This document shows, piece by piece, positions 5,653 through 12,907 of a stretch of 16,000 nt of DNA. Within the stretch, counting starts at the first letter, position 1. Each line of letters opens with the position of its first letter. The DNA is from Lachnospiraceae bacterium UBA3801. Lineage in GTDB: Bacteria; Bacillota; Clostridia; Lachnospirales; Lachnospiraceae. The translations under genes and the position numbers were made by a program. The stretch covers positions 1 to 16,000 of the forward strand of contig DFEN01000072.1 of NCBI GenBank assembly GCA_002368685.1, given 5' to 3'. The notes under the pieces are model-generated. The model made no database searches, was not told where the DNA came from, and worked only from the letters and a program-made list of their open reading frames with translations.

Positions 5653-8046
5653 ATGAAAATCTACAAGAAAGTGATTAGTGTTATGCTCGCTGCTGCTATG
5701 GTTCTTGGCGTAGTGGGATGTGGCAAGAAAGGGAAAGAAGATCCGAGTCAGATGGGAGGCTCGGCTGCGGCAAAGCAGACATCCAAGGAATGTGTATATC
5801 AGGAAGATTCAGATTTTTCTATATCTGGAATAAAGGGAGATATAACCTCCTTTGTGTTTAAGGACGACACAATGTATATGCTGACCAGTGAATGGTTAGA
5901 ATCAGCTACTGACGATGATGCAGAGCTATATGAAGCATCAGAAGGTGAGGCTAATATAGATGATTCATCTGAGGATGATACTAATATAGAGGAGTCCTCA
6001 GAGGGAGACGCTGATTCCATTTCAGAAAGTTTGACATTTAGAGTATACAAAGCTTCGGTAGATGGTGGTGAAGCGGAGGAAATATATGAGAAATATGTAA
6101 CAGATGGTACTTATATTGATTCACTCATGCAAAAGCCGGATGGAACGATTACTTTCAACCTATCAGTTTATGATGATGAAGGTAATTACGAAAAGGCTTC
6201 GTTGTATGAATATGATGGCAAGGATTTCAAGGAAACCATTGATATAAAGGATATAGTTTATCCTGAAGATGGTACTTACTTAAGTAAAATGCTGTTTGAT
6301 AAGAATGGTAATCTTGTAGCAGTTTACGAGAATGCTATAAGAACATATGACTCCAGTAAAAAGAAAGTATCTGAAATAAAGCTTGACGGAATGATAGACT
6401 CCGTTGGTTATGATAAGAATGGCGATATATTAGTTGAGCACGTGGTTTATTCTGAAAATGAAAGCGACGAAAACACTCTTACAATTGAAAAGCTTGATAC
6501 TCAAAAGGGTGAAGTCGTAGAGACCTATCCCCTTGATGTATCATATCTTCCTAGCTCAGACAGTATTATGAAGGGTAGTGGAGATTACGATTTCTTCTAT
6601 GAGAGTCCTTCAGGTATTTATGGATATAAGTATGCAGATAAGAAGGGGACTCAGATTCTTGAGTTTTCAGCCTCAGATCTTGATACAAATAGCATGGGCT
6701 ATAAGATCATGGTTAATGATACATTTTTCTGTACCATGTGGGACTGGGAGAGTATTGATGCAATTAGTTCTGTACATAAATATGTAAAGGTTGATCCATC
6801 AGAGGTTGAGGATAGAGTTATTCTTACAATAGCAACTCTTTATGGTAATTACAATCTGAAGGATCAGGTTGCGGCTTATAACAAGTCTCAGAACAAGGTA
6901 AGAATCAAGATAGTTAATTATGGAGAGGAAAATGATCCTGCAGCAAAAATGAGTGCAGATATAGCTGCAGGCAACCTTCCAGATATGTATGACCTCACAA
7001 ATGGTCTAGGTGAAATGTCAAATGATCAGGCGATTGCAAAGGGGCTCTTCGAAGATCTGAATCCATATATTGAGAAGGATGCAGAACTAAATACAGATGA
7101 TCTGATACCATCTGTTTATAATACTCTTCAGCATGATGGAAAGCTATATTACGTAGCTTCTGGTTTCTATGTATCTACAATGATGGCAAGAGCTTCTGAA
7201 GTAGGCGATGAGCCAGGTTGGACATTTGAAGAGATGAAGGAATATGTAGATAGTAAGCCAGATGCAAATCTATTCTACTCAAACAATAAGACAGATACTA
7301 TAACTGAACTTATGCATGGATGTATAGATGATTTTGTTGACTGGGATAAGGGAGAATGTTCCTTCGATTCCCAAGAGTTTATAAATGTTCTGGAAATGTG
7401 TAACAGAGGAACAAATGACGAGATGGAATGGACAGAGGATACTCCTTCCTCTGAGGAAATGCTGAAGGACGGAAGTATGCTTTTCTTGGAAGGAAATATA
7501 ACCCCTGAAGATCTGCAATTATATAACAGTATGTTCGATGGAGATATATCCTTCAAGGGTTATCCAAATAAGGAGAAGAAGGGAACATACTTCAGCTTCG
7601 ATAGTGTTATAGCAATGTCTAGCAAGTGCGAGGATAAGGATGCAGCTTGGGAATTTATAAGACAGTACATCAGTGAAGATTTCCAGGGTAAATATTATGA
7701 TGATATGTATGCTATCCCTACTAGAGAGGATGTTTATGAGGCATATGTTCAGAAGTGTACTTGTACAGAGGAGACAAAGGATAAGTATGGAAATGATCTC
7801 TATCCAATAAATGGAACCACTGGATGGGACTCGGATGAGGTGCAGCTAAAACCTCTTACAGAAGAAGAGATGTCTGAATTTAGAAAACTTATAGATGGTG
7901 CTGAAGGAGAATGGGAGCTAAATTCAAGCTTAGGTGATATAATCAAGGAAGAGGCATTAGCTTACTTCAAGGGTGACAAATCTGCAGAGGATGCAGCTAA
8001 GATCATTCAGAATAGAGCGACAACATATGTAAATGAAAATAAATAA
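5653..8046 (+). CDS. Large lipoprotein with C-terminal extracellular solute-binding domain
   Basis: A secreted, membrane-anchored lipoprotein of 797 aa. A signal peptide (1-22) ends in the lipobox VVGC with lipidated C23, followed by a Gly/Lys/Ser-rich linker. Residues about 50-385 contain short repeating strand-rich segments, such as FDKNGNLVAVYENAIRTYD and YDKNGDILVEHVVY, that look like beta-propeller blades. Residues 86-125 are a strongly acidic low-complexity insertion. From about 388 (VILTIATLYGNY) to the end is a sugar-type solute-binding domain (SBP_bac_1-like; note the DIAAGNLPDMYDL and DKDAAWEFIRQYI segments). Ordinary binding proteins are about 420-450 aa, so the N-terminal half is an added module. 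GGAGGAG at 5641-5647 supports the start. Two permease genes follow at once, so it should deliver an oligosaccharide or similar ligand to them. The ligand is not apparent. A promoter upstream is not clear; TTGATA (5610) with TAATTA (5632) is a weak possibility. Confidence 0.85.
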   Translation: MKIYKKVISVMLAAAMVLGVVGCGKKGKEDPSQMGGSAAAKQTSKECVYQEDSDFSISGIKGDITSFVFKDDTMYMLTSEWLESATDDDAELYEASEGEANIDDSSEDDTNIEESSEGDADSISESLTFRVYKASVDGGEAEEIYEKYVTDGTYIDSLMQKPDGTITFNLSVYDDEGNYEKASLYEYDGKDFKETIDIKDIVYPEDGTYLSKMLFDKNGNLVAVYENAIRTYDSSKKKVSEIKLDGMIDSVGYDKNGDILVEHVVYSENESDENTLTIEKLDTQKGEVVETYPLDVSYLPSSDSIMKGSGDYDFFYESPSGIYGYKYADKKGTQILEFSASDLDTNSMGYKIMVNDTFFCTMWDWESIDAISSVHKYVKVDPSEVEDRVILTIATLYGNYNLKDQVAAYNKSQNKVRIKIVNYGEENDPAAKMSADIAAGNLPDMYDLTNGLGEMSNDQAIAKGLFEDLNPYIEKDAELNTDDLIPSVYNTLQHDGKLYYVASGFYVSTMMARASEVGDEPGWTFEEMKEYVDSKPDANLFYSNNKTDTITELMHGCIDDFVDWDKGECSFDSQEFINVLEMCNRGTNDEMEWTEDTPSSEEMLKDGSMLFLEGNITPEDLQLYNSMFDGDISFKGYPNKEKKGTYFSFDSVIAMSSKCEDKDAAWEFIRQYISEDFQGKYYDDMYAIPTREDVYEAYVQKCTCTEETKDKYGNDLYPINGTTGWDSDEVQLKPLTEEEMSEFRKLIDGAEGEWELNSSLGDIIKEEALAYFKGDKSAEDAAKIIQNRATTYVNENK
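5950..6009 (+). repeat. 30-bp in-frame imperfect tandem repeat (acidic insertion)
   Basis: Two 30-bp units at 5950-5979 and 5980-6009 encode ANIDDSSEDD and TNIEESSEGD inside the solute-binding lipoprotein. Both share the CTAATATAGA core. Flanking codons (EASEGE, GDADSISES) look like partial further copies. The repeat makes an acidic Ser/Asp/Glu stretch that is probably disordered and may vary in copy number between strains. Confidence 0.7.
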
Positions 8047-8060
8047 TAGTGGGTTAGAAC

Positions 8061-8993
8061 ATGTCTAAGAAACTAGACAACAAAAATAGTGTAGAAAACA
8101 AGGAACACGAGATACATTACAAGAAAAAAGGCTATACAAAAGGGGAGAGACTGGCAGGCGGTCTCTTCCTTAGTCCTAGCCTTATAGGAGTAATGGTATT
8201 TTTTGTGATTCCTTTTTTTGTTGTAATCTACTATGCGAATATTGATAACATTATAAATAAACAGTTTGTTGGATTACAGAATTATCAGAATGTTCTGGAG
8301 AATTCTGCATTTAGACAAGCTGCTAAAAATACAGCTACATTTTCACTTATATCAGTTCCGCTGGCGATTATCCTTTCTCTAGTGATGGCATTGATATTGG
8401 AACATGAGATTCCTTTTAAGAGTACATTTAGAACCTTTTTTCTGAGCCCGCTCATGGTGCCGGTTGCTTCAATAGTTCTGATATGGCAGGTGCTCTTTGA
8501 TTATCATGGAGTAATAAATGATGCAATAACTGTTTTCGGAGGAAATCCCGTCGACTGGTTCAAGTCGAGCTACAGTCAGCTGGTTGTTGTGATTCTTTTC
8601 CTATGGAAGAATCTGGGTTACAACATGATTCTTTTTATGGCGGCACTTAGTGCTATACCGAAGGACGTGCTAGAGGTTTCTGTGCTGGACGGTGCGTCGA
8701 GCTGGAAACAGTTTTGGAGTATAAAGTTTAGATATATAACGCCAACTCTGTTTTTTGTAGGTATTATGTCGTTGATCAATTCCTTCAAGGTTTTCCGTGA
8801 GGTCTATCTTCTTACAGGCGACTACCCATATGATTCGCTGTATATGCTGCAGCATTTTATGAATAATACCTTCAAGTCACTGGATTATCAGAAACTGTCC
8901 GCGGCAGCAATAATCATGTGCCTTGTTATGATGGTGATTATAGGAATCCTGTTTATCTTTGAGGATAAGATAGGACGAGATGTAGAGGGATAA
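8061..8993 (+). CDS. Carbohydrate-type ABC transporter permease (MalF/UgpA-like)
   Basis: A 310-aa inner-membrane subunit of a CUT1-type importer (BPD_transp_1 domain). A charged cytoplasmic tail (1-28) precedes about six membrane helices (roughly 35-58, 90-113, 130-147, 172-195, 228-245 and 280-300). The cytoplasmic EAA loop is present at residues 205-224 (EVSVLDGASSWKQFWSIKF), with the invariant Gly at 211; this loop docks onto an ATP-binding subunit. The start lies 14 nt after the lipoprotein stop with only a weak Shine-Dalgarno (GTGGG, 8049-8053), suggesting translational coupling. It should heterodimerise with the next permease. No ATPase gene is present here, so a shared MsmX-like ATPase encoded elsewhere would be needed. 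Confidence 0.92.
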   Translation: MSKKLDNKNSVENKEHEIHYKKKGYTKGERLAGGLFLSPSLIGVMVFFVIPFFVVIYYANIDNIINKQFVGLQNYQNVLENSAFRQAAKNTATFSLISVPLAIILSLVMALILEHEIPFKSTFRTFFLSPLMVPVASIVLIWQVLFDYHGVINDAITVFGGNPVDWFKSSYSQLVVVILFLWKNLGYNMILFMAALSAIPKDVLEVSVLDGASSWKQFWSIKFRYITPTLFFVGIMSLINSFKVFREVYLLTGDYPYDSLYMLQHFMNNTFKSLDYQKLSAAAIIMCLVMMVIIGILFIFEDKIGRDVEG

Positions 8994-9031
8994 GTGACAC
9001 CATTCTTCGAAGGGATTATATAGGAAATACT

Positions 9032-9973
9032 ATGCAAAATGTAGAAAGCCCAAAACAGAATACCAAGAACTACAAGCTGCGAAGGATTATCAAAAAAGTA
9101 GTCCTTACTTTTATTGCGGCTATTTTTGCTATATCATTTTTACTTCCGACTGTGCTTACATTTGCGAACTCCTTCATGTCGGAGCAGGAGATAAGCTCGA
9201 ACTATGGAGTTATCTTCAATGATTATTCGAACAAGAATGATGGTACAGAACGTACAGTTTCCTATAGATCGGAGAAGGTCAATCTGAAGCTGATTCCGGA
9301 TAAGGTGGTGGGGTCGCAGTATGAGACGGTTCTTCTGAAAAGTCCGGACTACTTAATGAAGTTCTGGAACTCAGTTTTACTGACACTGCCGATAATGATA
9401 TTCCAAATAGCTATCGCGTTGGGAGCGGCTTACTGCTTCGCAAGATTTAGAGGAAGGATCAAGGAAATAATCTTCTTCCTGTATCTAGTACTGATGCTGA
9501 TGCCTTATCAGGTAACGCTGGTTCCTAACTATATAGTTGCTAATTGGTTCAACTTGCTTGACACCAGGTGGAGCATCATCCTTCCTGGAATTTTCGCACC
9601 TTTCAGTGTATATCTCCTGACTAAATATATGCGAAGAATTCCGGAGTCCGTCATAGAGGCGGCGAAGCTCGACGGAGCAAATGAATGGAACATATTCTGG
9701 AAGATAGCATTTCCTCTATGCAAAGGTCCGATAGCTTCTGTTGCGATTCTGGTCTTTATAGATTATTGGAACATGGTAGAACAGCCACTTATTATGATGA
9801 GCAATTCGTCTTATCATCCGCTGTCAGTATTCCTGTCACAGATAAATAATGGTGAGATAGGACTGGCTTTTGCGGTGGCTTCGATATATATGGTACCACC
9901 TATTCTTATCTTCCTATATGGAGAGGAATATTTGGTAGACGGAATAGCATATTCCGGTTCCGTGAAGGGTTAA
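9032..9973 (+). CDS. Carbohydrate-type ABC transporter permease (MalG/UgpE-like)
   Basis: A 313-aa partner permease of the CUT1 type. Helix 1 is at about 22-45 and the remaining helices lie between about 112 and 297. The EAA loop is at 209-228 (EAAKLDGANEWNIFWKIAFP), and the protein ends in the MalG-like GSVKG. Between helix 1 and helix 2 there is an extracytoplasmic segment of about 55-60 residues (50-106), longer than in many CUT1 permeases, including a Lys/Asp/Asn-rich part. AGGAAA at about 9021-9026 serves as Shine-Dalgarno. It follows the first permease after 38 nt. The gene after it encodes a membrane-fusion adaptor rather than another import component. Confidence 0.92.
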   Translation: MQNVESPKQNTKNYKLRRIIKKVVLTFIAAIFAISFLLPTVLTFANSFMSEQEISSNYGVIFNDYSNKNDGTERTVSYRSEKVNLKLIPDKVVGSQYETVLLKSPDYLMKFWNSVLLTLPIMIFQIAIALGAAYCFARFRGRIKEIIFFLYLVLMLMPYQVTLVPNYIVANWFNLLDTRWSIILPGIFAPFSVYLLTKYMRRIPESVIEAAKLDGANEWNIFWKIAFPLCKGPIASVAILVFIDYWNMVEQPLIMMSNSSYHPLSVFLSQINNGEIGLAFAVASIYMVPPILIFLYGEEYLVDGIAYSGSVKG

Positions 9974-9994
9974 TAGAAATAATAAAGTGTTTGA

Positions 9995-10022
9995 TGTCAT
10001 TCTGAGCATAGCGAAGAATCTT
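9995..10022 (+). repeat. REP-like intergenic element (GTCATTCTGAGC...GCGAAGAATC)
   Basis: The 72-nt gap between the second permease and the adaptor gene contains GTCATTCTGAGCATAGCGAA followed by GAATCTT. From memory, this closely resembles a short imperfect palindrome (GTCATTCTGAGCGAAGCGAAG then AATC) scattered through intergenic regions of many bacterial genomes. ATTCT and AGAAT form the outer stem. It occurs only once in full here, so its repetitive nature cannot be shown from this window. Confidence 0.5.
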
Positions 10023-10045
10023 TTACAAGTTCAAGGAGAAAGAGT

Positions 10046-11623
10046 ATGGATAATATGAATAGTACAGTGGAGAAATCCATGGAGGATATTGAACTCGAAA
10101 GAGAGGTGGATCGCCTCGAGGAAATGCGCCGCGTAAGATTCAAGAAAAGAACCTTACGTAACTTTGCTATTATCTTTTTCGTTGCGCTTATTATACTTAC
10201 ATTTTTCTCCAATACTATCATGAACTATTCCCTCCCTGAGGTTACTACAGAAACAATTTATAATGGCTCTGTGTCCCAGAAGGTTAGATGTCAGGGAGCG
10301 GTCGAAGTAAGCTTAGATCAGGATGTTACAGTAAGTGGTAAGAGAGTTGTAAAGGAAGTATTCTTCGAAGATGGTGACACTGTCAAGGAAGGCGACGTCA
10401 TAATGACCTTTGAAGAGGAGGAGAATACAGACCTCAAGGATGCAGAGGAAGAACTTGAACAGCTGGAGTCTGACTATGAGAAGCAGACCCTCCGCGTGGG
10501 ACCTGATTATTCGGAGCAGTTGTCCGCAATAAATGCAGCAAGTGACGAAGTAACAGTTGCTGAAACTGCAGTTGAGCAGGCGAAAGCAGACGAGGCAAGT
10601 CTTGCGACAGCTAGAGCAGAACTGGAAACAGCTCAGGCGGCATATGATGCAAAGTTGGAGGAGGTTGCTCCACTTAGAGAGAAGGCTGAAGCTATTAAAC
10701 AAAAAGAGATTACAGGAGACTCTGATTATACAGATGAAGATAAGACCTTCTTATATGATGAGTATAGCCCTTTGGAGGGAGAACTCGAAGTGTTGGCTCA
10801 AACTCTTGAGGAAAAGAAGGAGGTAGTAACTAGTTTGGAGGCAAAGCCAACCGTTGCTGATGCTGAGGCGGATCTAGCTACCAAGAAGGCGACTCTTGAG
10901 AGCTTGCAGCTCAGCCTTGTCAGCAAGAAGAAGGAAGATGGCGTAACTGCTCAGACTAATGCAATAGATGATGCAAATGCAGAAAAGAAGATAGATAAGC
11001 AGAAGGACAAGATAGATAAGCTGAAGGATACAGATGATTATAAGGAGCTAAAGGCTACTGGTACAGGAATCATTTCTGGACTTACCTATAAGCCAGGTGA
11101 CACCATTGATGCCGAGACTCAGGTGGCAAGCATTCAGCTCGCGGATAGCGGATATGTCGTAACCTGCACCATTCCTAAGAAGGACAGTCAGGTTCTGAGG
11201 GTTGGAAATGAGGCCGAGATAGAAAATCTATGGGGCGACGATGTGAGTGCTTCAATCAGAAGCATCAAGGCTGATCCTTCAAATCCAAATCAGCAGAGTA
11301 TAGTTAAGTTCGAAGTAAAGGGAAATGTCCAAGTGGGCGAAACTCTTCAGTTTGCAGTTGGAAACAAAACTGGAAAGTACGATACGGTCATTCCTAATGG
11401 TGCAGTTAAGGAAGATAGCGGTGGTAAGTTCGTATATGTTGTTAAGGTGAGAGCTACCCCTCTAGGTAACAGATATATAACCAAGAAAGTAAATGTAGAT
11501 GTACTGGCTTCTGATACTGCAAACTCCGCTATTAGCGGAGATGTATCAGAGCTAGATAATGTCATCATCAATTCCTCAAAACCACTTGATGATGGACAGC
11601 AAGTCCGCTTAACAGACAAATAG
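10046..11623 (+). CDS. HlyD-family membrane-fusion (efflux adaptor) protein
   Basis: A 525-aa periplasmic-adaptor-type protein, here facing the outside of a Gram-positive membrane. It has a charged cytoplasmic tail of 38 residues, a single membrane helix at about 39-56, and a first lipoyl-like half at 78-123 (ending FFEDGDTVKEGDVIMTF). A long Ala/Glu/Lys-rich coiled coil spans about 127-335. The second lipoyl half follows (TGTGIISGLTYKPGDTI, about 344-362), then beta-barrel and membrane-proximal domains. Such adaptors usually work with MacB-type exporters. AAGGAG at 10033-10038 is ideally placed 7 nt before the ATG. Downstream is a MacB-like protein, consistent with that pairing, yet upstream genes are importer components and no ATPase is encoded. 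Confidence 0.88.
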   Translation: MDNMNSTVEKSMEDIELEREVDRLEEMRRVRFKKRTLRNFAIIFFVALIILTFFSNTIMNYSLPEVTTETIYNGSVSQKVRCQGAVEVSLDQDVTVSGKRVVKEVFFEDGDTVKEGDVIMTFEEEENTDLKDAEEELEQLESDYEKQTLRVGPDYSEQLSAINAASDEVTVAETAVEQAKADEASLATARAELETAQAAYDAKLEEVAPLREKAEAIKQKEITGDSDYTDEDKTFLYDEYSPLEGELEVLAQTLEEKKEVVTSLEAKPTVADAEADLATKKATLESLQLSLVSKKKEDGVTAQTNAIDDANAEKKIDKQKDKIDKLKDTDDYKELKATGTGIISGLTYKPGDTIDAETQVASIQLADSGYVVTCTIPKKDSQVLRVGNEAEIENLWGDDVSASIRSIKADPSNPNQQSIVKFEVKGNVQVGETLQFAVGNKTGKYDTVIPNGAVKEDSGGKFVYVVKVRATPLGNRYITKKVNVDVLASDTANSAISGDVSELDNVIINSSKPLDDGQQVRLTDK

Positions 11624-11649
11624 AAACAACGAAGGATCTTAAAAAACCT

Positions 11650-12801
11650 ATGAGCATGAAGAACAAATTCCTACACCCAACTAAATATGTAGTAATCGTA
11701 ATTCTTGCAGTCAACGTACTGGTAGGTGTTCTTATGCTGTTTAGTTTTCTTTCTGCCAGATCTAGACGACTCAACCTCTATTCTGAACAGGCAGCTGCTA
11801 GGTGGGATAACAAGGATATGGACTACGCCGAGATAAGTCTATTCTATTCTGAGGCGAGCGGCCTCGACGCCGGCTCCATTCAGAATATCAGAAATAGCAT
11901 TCAGAAAAAGCTTTACGATGATTCCTACCTTTCTGAAGATGCTGAGGGAAGAGTATGGATAGATGCTTACTGTGGTCATACCTTTGATGAAGTCCGTAAG
12001 GATTCAAATTCCATTAAGGTAAATGTTTATACAGTAGGTGGAGACTTCTTCCAGATTCATCCGATTCCGCTTAAGTCTGGAAGCTATCTGGATATGGAGA
12101 GCTCTGATGTGAATCAAATACTTCTAGATGAATATGTGGCATGGGATCTCTTCGGCGGCAGTGACGTTGCCGGAATGAAGCTATGGATAGGTGACAGCGT
12201 CTTCACAGTAACCGGAGTAGTAAAGGTTGATGAATCAAAGGCCTACACTCAGGCTTATGGTGAATATAATTCTGTTTATGTTCCTATAGAGTCCTACAGC
12301 AGAAAGGACGCTCAGTCAGGAGATAAATTTGACGAGGCGCAGCTGGATACATCAGACTCCACAGGTTCATCTGGAAATGATGGAACAAAGGCACTCTGCT
12401 ATGAGGCAGTACTTCCTAGCCCTATTAAGAACTATGCTTTAAATGTTGTTGCTGAAGCAGCTGGAATAGAGTTCAAATCAGACGAAGAAAAAGAAAAAAT
12501 GAGATCATCCTTAAACTTTGAGGATATTGAGATAGTAGATAATACAGCGCGTTTCAAAATGATGCAGCTGATTACAAATTCCCGAAATAGAGATTACATA
12601 GAAATGCGTGCAAATGACATTTACTATCCTTATTGGGAGAATATAGCACGCCATGAGGAAACTCATCAGTATAAGTCGTTATGCTATAGAGCGTGGCTTC
12701 TTGTGATTCCTATCCTTAGCCTTATATATGCCTGTATAGTGGCATTTAACATTTTAAGTGAGGAGATAAGTAAGCTTCGTGCGGCCAGGCGGAAATATTA
12801 G
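11650..12801 (+). CDS. MacB-like extracytoplasmic protein with two membrane helices
   Basis: A 383-aa membrane protein. Helix 1 is at about 14-34; a large extracytoplasmic domain resembling MacB_PCD fills about 40-345, including a typical VNQILLDEYVAWDLFGGSDV then VFTVTGVV segment; helix 2 is at about 348-369, followed by a short basic tail (KLRAARRKY). Normal MacB/FtsX-type permeases continue after helix 2 with two further helices and a conserved FtsX core. Here the protein stops, and I find no continuation in any frame over the 98 nt before the next gene. It might be a truncated permease or a specialised two-helix partner. The start at ATG 11650 has GAAGGA at 11631-11636 (13-nt spacing); ATG 11656 is an alternative. 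It follows the adaptor gene by 26 nt and ends the cluster. Confidence 0.7.
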   Translation: MSMKNKFLHPTKYVVIVILAVNVLVGVLMLFSFLSARSRRLNLYSEQAAARWDNKDMDYAEISLFYSEASGLDAGSIQNIRNSIQKKLYDDSYLSEDAEGRVWIDAYCGHTFDEVRKDSNSIKVNVYTVGGDFFQIHPIPLKSGSYLDMESSDVNQILLDEYVAWDLFGGSDVAGMKLWIGDSVFTVTGVVKVDESKAYTQAYGEYNSVYVPIESYSRKDAQSGDKFDEAQLDTSDSTGSSGNDGTKALCYEAVLPSPIKNYALNVVAEAAGIEFKSDEEKEKMRSSLNFEDIEIVDNTARFKMMQLITNSRNRDYIEMRANDIYYPYWENIARHEETHQYKSLCYRAWLLVIPILSLIYACIVAFNILSEEISKLRAARRKY

Positions 12802-12817
12802 GCATGAAATAGATGGC

Positions 12818-12844
12818 ATATCGGGAATAATTTCTTGTCGATAT
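12818..12844 (+). other. Inverted repeat overlapping the hypF -35
   Basis: ATATCGGGAA (12818-12827) can pair with TTGTCGATAT (12835-12844), nine of ten positions including one wobble, around a 7-nt loop. No T-run follows, so termination of the upstream cluster is doubtful. It covers the -35 hexamer of the next promoter and could be an operator. Confidence 0.4.
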
Positions 12845-12863
12845 CATTACAATAAACTATAAT
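12835..12863 (+). promoter_or_regulatory. Promoter for the hypF-like gene
   Basis: TTGTCG at 12835-12840 and a perfect TATAAT at 12858-12863 are 17 nt apart. Transcription should start near 12870, about 38 nt before the preferred ATG. This separates the hypF-like unit from the transporter cluster. Confidence 0.65.
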
Positions 12864-12907
12864 ATGGATATGGGGTTACTAATTAGATAAAAAGAAGGAT
12901 GTTTGTT

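Noticed and set aside
10313..10702. Minus-strand open frame of 129 codons opposite the HlyD-type gene
   Set aside because: It is Cys/Ser/Leu-rich as expected from antisense of the Glu/Ala/Lys coiled coil. The + strand frame has a full domain match.
12899..12907. Upstream ATG for the hypF-like gene
   Set aside because: The Shine-Dalgarno AGAAGGA overlaps this ATG, so it cannot serve it. ATG 12908 is correctly spaced and begins the acylphosphatase domain directly.
12802..12907. Frameshifted remainder of an FtsX permease after the MacB-like gene
   Set aside because: Translating the gap by eye gives no hydrophobic or FtsX-like segment in any forward frame. The gap carries a promoter instead.
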